Shown: positions 15,624 through 23,833, counted from the first letter of the stretch. The stretch is DNA of 35,471 nt from Gallibacterium salpingitidis (GCF_001678495.1 NZ_JTJL01000014.1:1-35471); one strand, 5' to 3'. Numbers and translations: made by a program. Notes: a model not told the origin generated them from the letters alone.

Positions 15624-15803
15624 TTATTTTCCTCGTAAAAATTGATTGATAATGTCTTTATGCCAAAATTCTTTTTTGCCAATCTTCGTTGGTTTTGGGA
15701 ATTTCCCTTGTTTATATTGTTTTCTCAGGGTTTGAATCGTAATGCCTGTTAAGTCAGTGACGTCTTTAGCGGTCATAATGTTTACTTCTGAAGTAGTTTG
15801 CAT
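15624..15803 (-). CDS. Small AlpA/excisionase-like HTH protein (59 aa)
   Basis: Translates as MQTTSEVNIMTAKDVTDLTG at the start, followed by ITIQTLRKQYKQGKFPKPTK and a closing segment with EFWHKDIINQF. This is the MerR-like fold of AlpA and phage excisionases: helix-turn-helix, a GKFPKPxKIG wing and a final helix. It may be the element's Xis or a second AlpA-type regulator. It overlaps the 3' end of the 392-aa gene by 22 bp and is followed after 2 bp by the 128-aa gene. A second start, at Met10, is possible. Confidence 0.75.
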   Translation of the reverse strand: MQTTSEVNIMTAKDVTDLTGITIQTLRKQYKQGKFPKPTKIGKKEFWHKDIINQFLRGK

Positions 15804-16960
15804 TTTTTTCTCCTTAATATCTCAATACGTAGTTGTTTATCTCGAATAAAAGCATTGGACTCAGCGATACGGTTTATTTCTGAAAAAGAAGTTATTGTTT
15901 TACCGTCATCAAAGAGGATTAGCTCTCGGCATCTTTTTCGATCTAACGGATGATGAAGAGTATTAATAAATTGCTCACAAGCCGCTAAAGACTCTTGATA
16001 ACGGCGTTCTTGTTCCTCTTTATCTTGCAATAGCTGATGTTCTGTTTTCATTTTGTAATTGAATTCAAGCGATTTTCGGCGGCGATAGGCTTGAATATCT
16101 AGCGTACAAAGTGATTGTTCTTGTTGAATTTGTTCTTCCACGTCTGCAATTTCAGTATCAATTTGTTCAATACTTTGTTGTTGGGTGAGTTTTTGCGTCA
16201 GTGAATGATATAAACTTGGTCGCATGGATTGTGAAACCAGAAAGCGATATAGCGGTGTTCTTGAATCTTGGTAAAGGTCAATATTCTCTTGTTTTAATTG
16301 CTCTCTGCTTGCGACATAGCGCTCAAATGCGGAAGCAATAATTCGATCACCCACGTCTATATCAAGCATATTGGTTTTATTTAGATTAACGAGTTCAGCA
16401 AACCGTAAATAACTATCTCCTTCAACAATGGTATCTATTGGGCAATCTTGTACTGTCTCTGTCACTTCTAAACGATTAATGAAATAGTGAACGGGTTTCA
16501 AAATGCGTTGAGTAGTTAAGTAGGGCTTTAATCCTGTTTTTTCATATTGCTTATAGATAATTAATAATGTTTGGCCGCTTTTTAGTTCCGCAAAAATTAA
16601 CGCACCATGAAAGAAACTTGGCTGAGTATCTTTTATCGCTTTTTTGTAAGGCGTGATATAGCGTAATCCATAGCATTCATTTTCATCAAAAATAACGGAA
16701 GGAATTAATCTTAAGTCCATCACATCATCTTGTAGAAAAGCCCTTAGTTGCTTTGATTGTTCCTTTAAGTAGTCTTTTTGTTCTGTTTCGCTTAATGGCT
16801 CAGAAAGTAATTTTGTTGGAATGTGAATTTGACTCACTTCATATTGGGTAAGGGGTGAAAAAATCTTGGTGTTATGAAGATTGGCATTCAACAAACGTTT
16901 ATACAGTTCAGCGTAAATACGTCTGTTAAATGGAACTTGAGAAATGATATTTAGTGTCAT
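15782..16960 (-). CDS. Hypothetical protein with coiled-coil C-terminus (392 aa)
   Basis: Not recognised. Residues 1-240 are mixed alpha/beta (LRLIPSVIFDENECYGLRYI, FFHGALIFAELKSGQTLLII). From about 255 to 345 there is a Gln/Glu-rich probable coiled coil (LTQQQSIEQIDTEIADVEEQ, KTEHQLLQDKEEQERRYQES), and a basic end (LRIEILRRKKCKLLQK). No membrane segment or catalytic motif is visible. GAGG precedes the ATG at 16960; a GTG at 17005 lacks one. First gene of the right-hand operon, where satellites often carry helper-interference or defence cargo; that role is inference. Confidence 0.65.
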   Translation of the reverse strand: MTLNIISQVPFNRRIYAELYKRLLNANLHNTKIFSPLTQYEVSQIHIPTKLLSEPLSETEQKDYLKEQSKQLRAFLQDDVMDLRLIPSVIFDENECYGLRYITPYKKAIKDTQPSFFHGALIFAELKSGQTLLIIYKQYEKTGLKPYLTTQRILKPVHYFINRLEVTETVQDCPIDTIVEGDSYLRFAELVNLNKTNMLDIDVGDRIIASAFERYVASREQLKQENIDLYQDSRTPLYRFLVSQSMRPSLYHSLTQKLTQQQSIEQIDTEIADVEEQIQQEQSLCTLDIQAYRRRKSLEFNYKMKTEHQLLQDKEEQERRYQESLAACEQFINTLHHPLDRKRCRELILFDDGKTITSFSEINRIAESNAFIRDKQLRIEILRRKKCKLLQK

Positions 16961-17241
16961 AGTAAACCTCTTAGTGATAAATCGTGCTAAGAGTATAAAA
17001 CGCACTTTTTGAGTGAATTTTTTATTTTTCCTATGATTTGAGATGAATTGATGAAACTTAAGGAGTGTTTTTAAGCAGAATGCAAAAAAGCATTCTGATT
17101 CTCTGTTTTACTAAAGATTGAGTAATGAAAGATTTTATCTATTACAAATTTATTATTAAAGATATTAGAGAAGTAAAAAGATATATAACTATTTTATAAA
17201 AAATAAGCTTATTCCGAATAAAATTTAATCAATTATAAAAA

Positions 17242-17343
17242 GGTGAATAGGGTGAACACCTGGTGAATACCTAAAAAAGAAGTATTCACCTTATAAGTTA
17301 TTAATATATAATATATTTTTTATAGTGGTGAATAGGGTGAATA
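17242..17343. repeat. Iteron module B (six GGTGAAYA copies), origin-like
   Basis: Plus-strand copies at 17242-17249, 17251-17258, 17262-17269, 17327-17334 and 17336-17343, and a minus-strand copy at 17283-17290. One reads GGTGAACA, the rest GGTGAATA. A very AT-rich stretch (17291-17326) separates copies four and five and could melt as an unwinding element. The module mirrors module A: six copies, AT-rich core, and an outer pair exactly 10 bp from the shared 22-bp inverted repeat. Confidence 0.75.
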
Positions 17344-17353
17344 CATTTTATAT

Positions 17354-17375
17354 AAAAAAATAAACTATCGATAAA
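17354..17375. repeat. Right arm of the 22-bp long-range inverted repeat
   Basis: Seven A followed by TAAACTATCGATAAA is the exact reverse complement of 9917-9938. It lies 10 bp outside the last iteron of module B. Confidence 0.7.
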
Positions 17376-17401
17376 ATGTGAATTTTAAATCTGATAAATA
17401 A

Positions 17402-17425
17402 TTTTTGTAACCAAGAATGTAACCA
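17402..17425 (+). repeat. Right copy of arm-type repeat, likely integrase binding
   Basis: TTTTTGTAAC, 4 bp, then AATGTAACCA, in the same order, orientation and spacing as 8634-8657. It ends 54 bp before the attR core. Confidence 0.6.
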
Positions 17426-17479
17426 ACTTAAATGCTTTAAATATTAAGTTATTAAATTTAAAAGAATTAATTTTTTAGA

Positions 17480-17544
17480 TCAAGTCTCGCCCAGGCACCA
17501 CAACACTAAACAAAGCCTTTCGCAATTAACCGAAAGGCTTTTTT
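17480..17544 (+). repeat. attR: decayed tRNA-Leu 3' end plus terminator
   Basis: TCAAGTCTCGCCCAG (17480-17494) is identical to the attL core. The next bases lack one A of the tRNA acceptor end, so the fragment is not functional. The following terminator (stem 17512-17522 / 17531-17541) matches the left copy except for one loop base. Confidence 0.85.
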
Positions 17545-17626
17545 CTTATTATTTTCTGATAAATAGATTTTATCCAGGGTATAAATTGAAACAGCTAGCG
17601 TTCTAAAACTGTTTCAATTAAGTAAA

Positions 17627-18484
17627 TTAGTATTTTAAAGTTTCACCCTCTTTTGGCACAGCTACACGATCCTGTAATTGATGTTGTTTAACAAATTTAC
17701 GCATATCATTACTACTAACAACGGTATGATTAACTGCATCCATATGTACTGTAATTAATTTTGATGTTGGGGCAACTTTATAGGCTTTAGCAACATCTTG
17801 CGTTCCCATAATAATACTGCCATCGAAACCAGTTAATTGTGCATAACCGGTATTCATCACAACAACGTCAGGATGATAAGTATTTAGTGCAAAATCAATT
17901 TGATGAGTCCAAATGGTATCGCCCATAATATAGAGTGTTTTCTCTCCTTTAGCCTGCATAACAACTCCCATCGCATCACCAGCAAGTTCCGCCAATTTAG
18001 GGTTGGCATACATAATATCAGTACCATGTTGTCCCGGAATTTTAGTTAATTTTACGTGGTTAAATTCTGTATTTTTACCAAGTACTCGCACATCTTTAAA
18101 TCCTTGTTCGCGGATAATTCTGGCATCACCTGCATTTTGTACAAAGATTGGTAGATTTTTTGGTAGTAATTTTTGTGCTGCGATATCCCAATGATCTGGA
18201 TGAGTATGGGTAACAATAACAGCATCAATACCTTTAATCACCTGTTCTGCTGGCATTGACATATCAATGCGAGGATTGCGTAATTGGCTATTTACAGTTC
18301 CTTCAAACCCTGGATAACTATTTTTTGTCGCAAGATAAGGATCAATTAGGAAAGTATTACCAGCGATATTAATTCTAGCCGTAGCATTGCGAATATGTTG
18401 ATAACTGATGTCTGCAGATGCAGCAGACGATATTGCCATACCTAAAGTCATTGCAAGTAAAGTAGGTTTTATTCTTATGTTCAT
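17627..18484 (-). CDS. Exported metallo-beta-lactamase-fold hydrolase
   Basis: 285 aa with an N-terminal signal peptide (MNIRIKPTLLAMTLGMAISS, cleavage near ASA-DI), so probably periplasmic. The zinc-binding motif VTHTHPDHWD carries His93, His95, Asp97 and His98; a later GQHG and MGDTIWTHQIDF supply further ligands. The shape is that of UlaG-like MBL hydrolases; substrate unknown. AAGGAAA precedes the ATG. It is transcribed away from the GlxA-type regulator with 140 bp between them, suggesting control by that regulator. First chromosomal gene beyond the satellite. Confidence 0.8.
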   Translation of the reverse strand: MNIRIKPTLLAMTLGMAISSAASADISYQHIRNATARINIAGNTFLIDPYLATKNSYPGFEGTVNSQLRNPRIDMSMPAEQVIKGIDAVIVTHTHPDHWDIAAQKLLPKNLPIFVQNAGDARIIREQGFKDVRVLGKNTEFNHVKLTKIPGQHGTDIMYANPKLAELAGDAMGVVMQAKGEKTLYIMGDTIWTHQIDFALNTYHPDVVVMNTGYAQLTGFDGSIIMGTQDVAKAYKVAPTSKLITVHMDAVNHTVVSSNDMRKFVKQHQLQDRVAVPKEGETLKY

Positions 18485-18624
18485 CGTTATTTCCTTATGT
18501 TAGTTGTAAAAGTGAATAAATTTTGTGAGTTGCGTATTATCGTGCATTTATGAAAGCGAAAATATTGACTTATATGGCAGAAAACGAAAGAATTGGCTCA
18601 ATTTTTAACGATGAGGATTGAGCG

Positions 18625-19575
18625 ATGAAATTACCGCGTGTAGCGTTAGTGTTATATCCAAATTTCAGTTTGTTTCACTTTACCATTCCATTTACGGTGT
18701 TTTCGATGGAATTGGAGCATAACAAATTATTTGAATTGATGATTGTAGCCACAGAGGAGAGTGAAAATTCTGATTCATCAAAACTATTTAATGTGAAAGC
18801 TGATGGAGGATTGTCCTTATTACAGCAAGCAGATTTAATTGTGATGTTTGGTTGGGATGATATAACGCAAGCACCATCAAAATCCTTGCAGTTGGCATTA
18901 CAACAAGCCTATCAACGTGGTGCGACTATTGTTGGGCTTTGTTATGGTGCTTATCCTTTGGCTTATGCTGGCTTGTTAGATGGTAAAAAAGCAACAACGC
19001 ATTGGTATGCAGAACAAGATTTTAAACAACGTTTTCCACAAATTCAGTTGGAAACTAATGCGATTTATATTGAACAAGAACGGATTATGACTTCGGCTGG
19101 AACGGCATCAGGATTAGATTGTTGTTTAGCGATTGTGCGCAGTTATTATGGGGTAAAAGTTGCTAATCAAATAGCGCGAATCTTAGTGGTATCACCACAT
19201 CGTGAAGGTGGGCAATCGCAATTTATCGAACAACCAATAGCGCGGAAAACGGCTAATGAAAATATTAACCAATTATTAGAGGTAATAAGGTCAAATCTAA
19301 CAGAAACTTATTCTATTGATATGTTGGCGAAACGTTTATTAATGAGTCGGAGCACATTTACTAGACATTTTAGAAAAGCAACAGGTATGGCTTATAACGA
19401 ATGGTTAATTGAAATTCGCTTGCAACGAGCGCGGGAATTATTAGAGAGCACTAAATTGACCATAGAAGAAATTTCGCAACAGGTTGGTTTTCATTCCGCT
19501 ACCTCATTTCGGCAACATTTCAAACAAAAACACCAAATTAGTCCAAAAAAATGGCAACAAAGATTTACTTATTAA
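18625..19575 (+). CDS. GlxA-type AraC-family regulator with DJ-1/PfpI domain
   Basis: Residues 1-170 form an amidotransferase-like DJ-1/PfpI domain with the nucleophile-elbow cysteine at 106 (TIVGLCYGAYPLAYAGL). Residues 215-316 carry two AraC helix-turn-helix motifs (IDMLAKRLLMSRSTFTRHF and TIEEISQQVGFHSATSFRQH). Such regulators sense small molecules through the first domain and usually activate neighbouring genes. It is divergent from the exported MBL protein, its likely target. GAGGATTGAG lies upstream of the ATG. Confidence 0.88.
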   Translation: MKLPRVALVLYPNFSLFHFTIPFTVFSMELEHNKLFELMIVATEESENSDSSKLFNVKADGGLSLLQQADLIVMFGWDDITQAPSKSLQLALQQAYQRGATIVGLCYGAYPLAYAGLLDGKKATTHWYAEQDFKQRFPQIQLETNAIYIEQERIMTSAGTASGLDCCLAIVRSYYGVKVANQIARILVVSPHREGGQSQFIEQPIARKTANENINQLLEVIRSNLTETYSIDMLAKRLLMSRSTFTRHFRKATGMAYNEWLIEIRLQRARELLESTKLTIEEISQQVGFHSATSFRQHFKQKHQISPKKWQQRFTY

Positions 19576-19586
19576 AAGAGAAGTAA

Positions 19587-19609
19587 TGCGTAGCATTAAT
19601 TGCTACGCA
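19587..19609. terminator. Hairpin between the GlxA-type gene and xthA
   Basis: A perfect 9-bp stem TGCGTAGCA / TGCTACGCA with a 5-nt loop lies between convergent stop codons; the minus-strand side continues into a T-rich tail. Confidence 0.7.
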
Positions 19610-19618
19610 CTAATTATT

Positions 19619-20422
19619 CTATTCAAAGATCGACCAAACAGGGGCGTGGTCAGAAGGTTTTTCCATCGCACGAATATCTAAAGCAATACCAGAGGCGGTG
19701 CAATGTTGTGCTAATGCTTGATTGGCAAGAATTAGATCAATGCGTAAGCCACGATTATCATCAAAACCTTTAGAGCGATAATCAAACCAAGAGAATTGAT
19801 CGTTTACATCTGGGTGGATTTGACGGAATGTATCCACTAAACCATATTGATAGAGTTGCTCAAGCCAAGCTCTTTCTTCTGGTAAGAATGAACATTTACC
19901 AGTACGCAGCCAACGTTTACGATTTTCTTCGCCAATTCCAATATCCAAATCAGTTGGACTAATATTCATATCGCCCATCACCAAGATTGGATTGTTTGGA
20001 TTATGTTCATTTGCCAAGTAATGATGTAAATCTTGATAAAACTTCGCTTTAGCAGGGAATTTCACTTCGTGATCACGATTTTCGCCTTGAGGGAAATAGC
20101 CATTAATAACGGTTAATTGTCCAAAAGGAGTATCCAAATCTGCCATAATAATACGGCGTTGTGCATCTGCTTCATCAGTTGGAAAACCTTTACGCACCGC
20201 TAAAGGCTGCTGTTTAGTTAATAGAGCAACGCCATAGTGGCTTTTTTGCCCATGATAAAAAACGTGGTAACCCAAATCCGCCACAATTTCGTGTGGAAAG
20301 GCTTCATCCGCCACTTTAATTTCTTGTAGCCCTAACACATCAGGCTGATACTTTTCGATAAGCTCGTGTAATTGATGCGGTCTGGCACGCAGACCGTTAA
20401 TATTAAAAGAAATAAACTTCAT
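19619..20422 (-). CDS. xthA: Exonuclease III
   Basis: AP endonuclease and 3'-5' exonuclease of base-excision repair. The EEP-fold motifs are all present: [18 protein letters not shown], the metal-binding Glu in [10 protein letters not shown], the Asp/Asn pair in [15 protein letters not shown], the RIDLILAN strand and the catalytic SDHAPVW near the end. Length 267 aa matches E. coli XthA (268). It starts 13 bp after hldE on the same strand and is probably read from the hldE transcript. Confidence 0.96.
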   Translation of the reverse strand: MKFISFNINGLRARPHQLHELIEKYQPDVLGLQEIKVADEAFPHEIVADLGYHVFYHGQKSHYGVALLTKQQPLAVRKGFPTDEADAQRRIIMADLDTPFGQLTVINGYFPQGENRDHEVKFPAKAKFYQDLHHYLANEHNPNNPILVMGDMNISPTDLDIGIGEENRKRWLRTGKCSFLPEERAWLEQLYQYGLVDTFRQIHPDVNDQFSWFDYRSKGFDDNRGLRIDLILANQALAQHCTASGIALDIRAMEKPSDHAPVWSIFE

Positions 20423-20435
20423 AATATCTCAAGAG

Positions 20436-21863
20436 TTATTTTAAGGATTGAATCTTCTCGATCATATTGCTAGTAGAGAAGCCATTTTCAAAATTGAGCA
20501 CTTTAACATCACCGCCATTTGCCCAAACTTCTTTGCTGCCAGCGATCTCTTCCGGTTTATAGTCTCCGCCTTTTACTAATAAGTCTGGCAAGATTTCGCT
20601 AATTAAGCGTTGTGGAGTTTCTTCTTCAAACGCCACTAACCAGTCAACCGACGCTAAACCAGCTAAAACAGCCATACGCGCTTGTAAATTATTAATTGGA
20701 CGTTGTTCGCCTTTTAAGCGTTTTACTGAAGCGTCAGAATTGACTGCGACAATTAAACGATCACCTAATTTGCGTGCGTTGGCTAAATAAGAAACGTGCC
20801 CTGGATGCAAAATATCAAAACAACCATTGGTCATCACAATCTTTTCACCACGCGCTTTAGCTTTGGCAACTGCTTGTTTTAACTCTTGTTCAGTCATAAT
20901 GCCAAAACCATGTTCATTGCGGCGATGAATCGCATTCTCTAATTCAACAGTGGAAACAGTAGAAGTTCCTAACTTACCGACTACGATACCTGCGGCAACA
21001 TTCGCAAGATAGCAAGCCTCTTCCAAACTACGACCATCAGCAATTGCTGTGGCTAATACGCTAATAACAGTATCGCCAGCACCAGTAACATCAAATACTT
21101 CTTGTGCTTGTGTCGGTAAATGGAAGGCTGGCTGATCCGGACGAATTAACGTCATTCCTTTTTCAGAACGAGTAACCAATAATGCTGAAAGATCTAACTG
21201 TTTAATTAACACTAATCCTTTGCCAACAATTTCATCTTCGCTATGGCAAGTTCCTACAACAGCTTCAAATTCTGACATATTTGGTGTTAGCAAGGTTGCA
21301 CCACGATAACGTTCAAAATCAGTACCTTTAGGATCAATTAATACTGGAACTTTTGCTTGACGGGCAATTTGGATCATCTGTTGCACTTGTGCCAAAGTAC
21401 CTTTGCCATAATCAGATAAGATTAAAGAACCATATTGCGCAATATGTTGCTGTAATTTGCTTAATAGTTCGCTGGAATCAACTTGATGGAAATTTTCTTC
21501 AAAATCTAAGCGTAATAATTGTTGATGGCGCGACAAAATCCGCAATTTCGTAATGGTCGGATGAGAAGCAAATTCGGCAAAGTCACAATCAATATTATGT
21601 TTAGCGAGTAATGCTTTTAACGCTTGCCCTGTTTCATCTTGACCAATCATACCTAACAATTTAATTGGTACATTTAAGCTGGCAATGTTCATTGCCACAT
21701 TGGCAGCGCCGCCTGCACGTTCTTCATTTTGTTGTACTTTTACCACTGGGACAGGGGCTTCCGGGGAAATGCGATTTGTTGCACCGAACCAATAGCGATC
21801 TAACATCACATCGCCCAAAACCAATACTTTTGCTTGGTTAAATTGGGTTGAATATTGAACCAT
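20436..21863 (-). CDS. hldE: HldE, bifunctional heptose kinase/adenylyltransferase
   Basis: Makes ADP-heptose precursor for the LPS inner core. The N-terminal ribokinase-fold domain (about 1-320) shows [30 protein letters not shown] and the catalytic loop [14 protein letters not shown]. The C-terminal nucleotidyltransferase (about 345-475) has [16 protein letters not shown] with the HxGH motif. From the ATG at 21863 the protein has 475 aa (E. coli 477); a longer frame to 21935 has no support. GGAGA is upstream. It is divergent from lpxL, the same pairing as rfaE-htrB in Haemophilus influenzae. Confidence 0.95.
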   Translation of the reverse strand: MVQYSTQFNQAKVLVLGDVMLDRYWFGATNRISPEAPVPVVKVQQNEERAGGAANVAMNIASLNVPIKLLGMIGQDETGQALKALLAKHNIDCDFAEFASHPTITKLRILSRHQQLLRLDFEENFHQVDSSELLSKLQQHIAQYGSLILSDYGKGTLAQVQQMIQIARQAKVPVLIDPKGTDFERYRGATLLTPNMSEFEAVVGTCHSEDEIVGKGLVLIKQLDLSALLVTRSEKGMTLIRPDQPAFHLPTQAQEVFDVTGAGDTVISVLATAIADGRSLEEACYLANVAAGIVVGKLGTSTVSTVELENAIHRRNEHGFGIMTEQELKQAVAKAKARGEKIVMTNGCFDILHPGHVSYLANARKLGDRLIVAVNSDASVKRLKGEQRPINNLQARMAVLAGLASVDWLVAFEEETPQRLISEILPDLLVKGGDYKPEEIAGSKEVWANGGDVKVLNFENGFSTSNMIEKIQSLK

Positions 21864-21984
21864 AATTGAGTTTCTCCATAACAATTTTGCCGCCGATTTT
21901 ATCACACTAGGGTAGAGAATAATGCTATTTATCAAGCTTTCGGCTAAAATAATGCCAATTTGAATTAAAAATTAGCTGTATTTT

Positions 21985-22914
21985 ATGAAAAATCAATCAT
22001 TACCTAAATTTCAATTCTCTTTCTTATTACCTAAATATTGGTTGCTATGGTTAGGATTATTCCTATTCCGTCTTATTTTATTATTGCCTTATCCTTGCTT
22101 AGTGAAGATTGGACATGGTTTAGGTAAACTATTTGCCGCATTTAAATTTGGCAAACGTCGTATTGCGATCGCTCGTCGTAACTTAGAGCTTTGCTTTCCG
22201 CAACTTAGTGACAGTGAGAGAGAGCAGTTATTAGCAAGAAATATTGAATCGGTAGGAATGGCAATTATTGAAACGGGAATGGCATGGTTTTGGTCTGATA
22301 GTAGAATTAAAAAATGGTCAAAAGTTGAGGGTCTAGAGCATCTTACGGAAAATTCTGGAAAGGGGATTATCTTAATTGGTATTCATTTTTTAACGCTTGA
22401 GTTAGGCGCAAGAATTATCGGTATTCATCATCAAGGAGTTGGTGTTTATCGACCAAATGATAATCCGTTATTAGATTGGATCCAAACCAAGGGACGTTTG
22501 CGTTCTAACAAAGATATGCTCGATCGCCATAATTTGCGCGGTATGATTCGAGCGCTAAAACGAGGAGAAACAATTTGGTATGCGCCTGATCATGATTACG
22601 GCCGCAAAAGTGCGGTTTTTGTGCCATTTTTTGCTATGGAAAAGGCAGCAACGACTACTGGAACAGCATTTTTAACCCGTACCAGCCCTGAAAGCTTAGT
22701 TATTCCATTTGCACCGTTACGTCATCACGATCATTCTGGTTATACGGTTTCCATTTCAGCGCCAATTGATCTCACTATGTGTGAAAATGATGAGCAGATT
22801 GCAACAAGGGTAAATCAAGCTATTGAAGTGGAAATTAATAAAGATCCGACATTATATATGTGGCTGCATCGCCGTTTTAAGACACGCCCAGAAGGGGAAG
22901 AAAGCGTCTATTAA
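21985..22914 (+). CDS. lpxL: LpxL/HtrB lipid A lauroyltransferase-like acyltransferase
   Basis: Inner-membrane late acyltransferase that adds a secondary acyl chain to Kdo2-lipid IVA. It has one N-terminal membrane segment (WLLWLGLFLFRLILLLPYPCL), the catalytic HX4E box at His134-Glu139 (IGIHFLTLELGAR), and YRPNDNPLLDW and APDHDYG of the LpxL/LpxM family. The sequence is closer to LpxL than LpxM, and hldE as divergent neighbour supports htrB. Length 309 aa is usual. No strong ribosome-binding site is visible. Confidence 0.92.
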   Translation: MKNQSLPKFQFSFLLPKYWLLWLGLFLFRLILLLPYPCLVKIGHGLGKLFAAFKFGKRRIAIARRNLELCFPQLSDSEREQLLARNIESVGMAIIETGMAWFWSDSRIKKWSKVEGLEHLTENSGKGIILIGIHFLTLELGARIIGIHHQGVGVYRPNDNPLLDWIQTKGRLRSNKDMLDRHNLRGMIRALKRGETIWYAPDHDYGRKSAVFVPFFAMEKAATTTGTAFLTRTSPESLVIPFAPLRHHDHSGYTVSISAPIDLTMCENDEQIATRVNQAIEVEINKDPTLYMWLHRRFKTRPEGEESVY

Positions 22915-22938
22915 AATTGGTTGCAATAAAGGTAAAAA

Positions 22939-22975
22939 AATCTACTTTGCGTAAGAGAGTACGAAAGTAGATTTT
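22939..22975 (+). terminator. Terminator after lpxL
   Basis: AATCTACTTT pairs with AAAGTAGATT, and inside them CGTA pairs with TACG around a 6-nt loop, giving a nearly continuous 14-bp stem followed by a T run. It also lies beyond the convergent HxlR gene. Confidence 0.8.
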
Positions 22976-22979
22976 TTAT

Positions 22980-23333
22980 TTAATCAATATATTTCAAGCC
23001 GAAATTAGCCAAACTATAAAAAATTGGCAATAAGTCTTTTCCTTTATCTGACAAAGAATATTCTACTCGTGGCGGCATTTCATTATATTGGGTACGAATA
23101 ATAAAGCCATCTGCTTCTAATTCTTTAAGGGCTTTAGTTAATGCAGCGTGTGTGACTGATTGTAGAAATTTTTTTAATTCGCCAAAACGACGCGGATTTT
23201 TAATACATAAAGCATATAAAATTTGTAGTTTCCATTTTCCTTGTATCATCTCAACAACAGGCGTTACCGGGCAATTTCCACTCTTCGTTAATACGATAGA
23301 AGATATATTTTGTAAAAACTCTTCGTAGGTCAT
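22980..23333 (-). CDS. HxlR-family transcriptional regulator
   Basis: 117-aa winged-helix protein. CPVTPVVEMIQGKWKLQILY is the family signature with its redox- or ligand-sensitive cysteine near the N-terminus; RRFGELKKFLQSVTHAALTK is the recognition region and PPRVEYSLSDKGKDLLPIFY the wing and dimer helix. GGAG is 6 nt upstream of the ATG at 23333; longer frames to 23441 are not supported. It is divergent from a cupin gene and has a palindrome directly upstream, so autoregulation and control of the cupin gene are likely. Confidence 0.88.
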   Translation of the reverse strand: MTYEEFLQNISSIVLTKSGNCPVTPVVEMIQGKWKLQILYALCIKNPRRFGELKKFLQSVTHAALTKALKELEADGFIIRTQYNEMPPRVEYSLSDKGKDLLPIFYSLANFGLKYID

Positions 23334-23346
23334 TAATTTCTCCATA

Positions 23347-23368
23347 TTAGTATAAAAAATGATACTAA
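23347..23368. promoter_or_regulatory. HxlR operator candidate
   Basis: A perfect inverted repeat TTAGTAT-N8-ATACTAA lies in the 126-bp divergent gap, next to the regulator's ribosome-binding site. HxlR-family operators are typically AT-rich palindromes of this length. Confidence 0.6.
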
Positions 23369-23459
23369 GTAGCTTATTTTTGCGTACTTGATGTATTTTC
23401 CGCGCGCAGTAAAATGCGAGAAAAATACAAAAACAAGTCAATTAAGGAGTGTATTTTAA

Positions 23460-23807
23460 ATGAAAAACTTTAAAAAAATGAGTGTTAAAAATGAAGGTCG
23501 TACAGAGTTACATAATTCATTACAACTAACCGGTGCTGAAATTTCGATTAATGCGATGCCAGCAAAAGCAAGTGTACCTTTTGTACACTCTCATAAAGAA
23601 AATGAAGAAATTTATGGTTTTCTTGAAGGAAATGGTTATTTCGAGATTGATGGTGAAAAAGTGGAATTTAGCCAAGGAGATTGGATTAAAGTCGCGCCAA
23701 AGGCGAAAAGACAAATGTTTGCGGAAAGTGATATCAAATATATTTGTATCCAAGTAAAAGAAAACTCTCTTGAGCAATTTACGCAAACTGATGCAATCAT
23801 TTACTAA
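23460..23807 (+). CDS. Cupin-domain protein
   Basis: 115-aa single-domain beta-barrel. Cupin motif 1 is PFVHSHKENEEIYGFLEGNGYFEID (metal ligands His, His, Glu) and motif 2 is FSQGDWIKVAPKAKRQM, in which the usual His is replaced by Lys/Arg. The weakened motif 2 leaves it open whether it is an enzyme or a small-molecule binder. TAAGGAGTG is upstream of the ATG. Divergent from the HxlR regulator, its probable controller. Confidence 0.85.
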   Translation: MKNFKKMSVKNEGRTELHNSLQLTGAEISINAMPAKASVPFVHSHKENEEIYGFLEGNGYFEIDGEKVEFSQGDWIKVAPKAKRQMFAESDIKYICIQVKENSLEQFTQTDAIIY

Positions 23808-23833
23808 TTGTTTTAGTGTTTGATTAAGTAGCA

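Larger units (their letters stand above)
8492..17544. mobile_element. Integrated phage-satellite-like element (PICI/P4 type) in tRNA-Leu(GAG)
   Basis: About 9 kb bounded by an imperfect 65-66 bp direct repeat made of the tRNA 3' end plus its terminator. Contents in order: P4-type integrase reading inward from the tRNA; origin-like iteron module; a leftward block of AlpA regulator, short genes, an Icd/Ash-like frame with a CI-RNA-like structure and a P4/D5-type helicase; a 202-aa unknown gene; a possible phage gene scrap; a leftward four-gene operon; a second, mirrored iteron module; attR. Integrase, AlpA and replication helicase without head or tail genes is the gene content described for phage-inducible chromosomal islands and P4-like satellites. 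A degenerate prophage or a plasmid-like island are less likely alternatives. Confidence 0.85.
16961..17626. other. AT-rich right end of the element, non-coding
   Basis: No gene is visible in these 666 bp. They hold a 7-bp inverted repeat CTCTTAG / CTAAGAG (16968-16993) before the right-hand operon, iteron module B, the right arm of the 22-bp inverted repeat, the right arm-type repeat, attR and its terminator copy, then about 80 bp of chromosomal spacer ahead of the MBL gene stop. Confidence 0.75.

Noticed and set aside
22608..22617. Haemophilus-type DNA uptake signal (AAGTGCGGT)
   Set aside because: Only this one full copy was noticed in the window, too few to support enrichment or to assign the genus.
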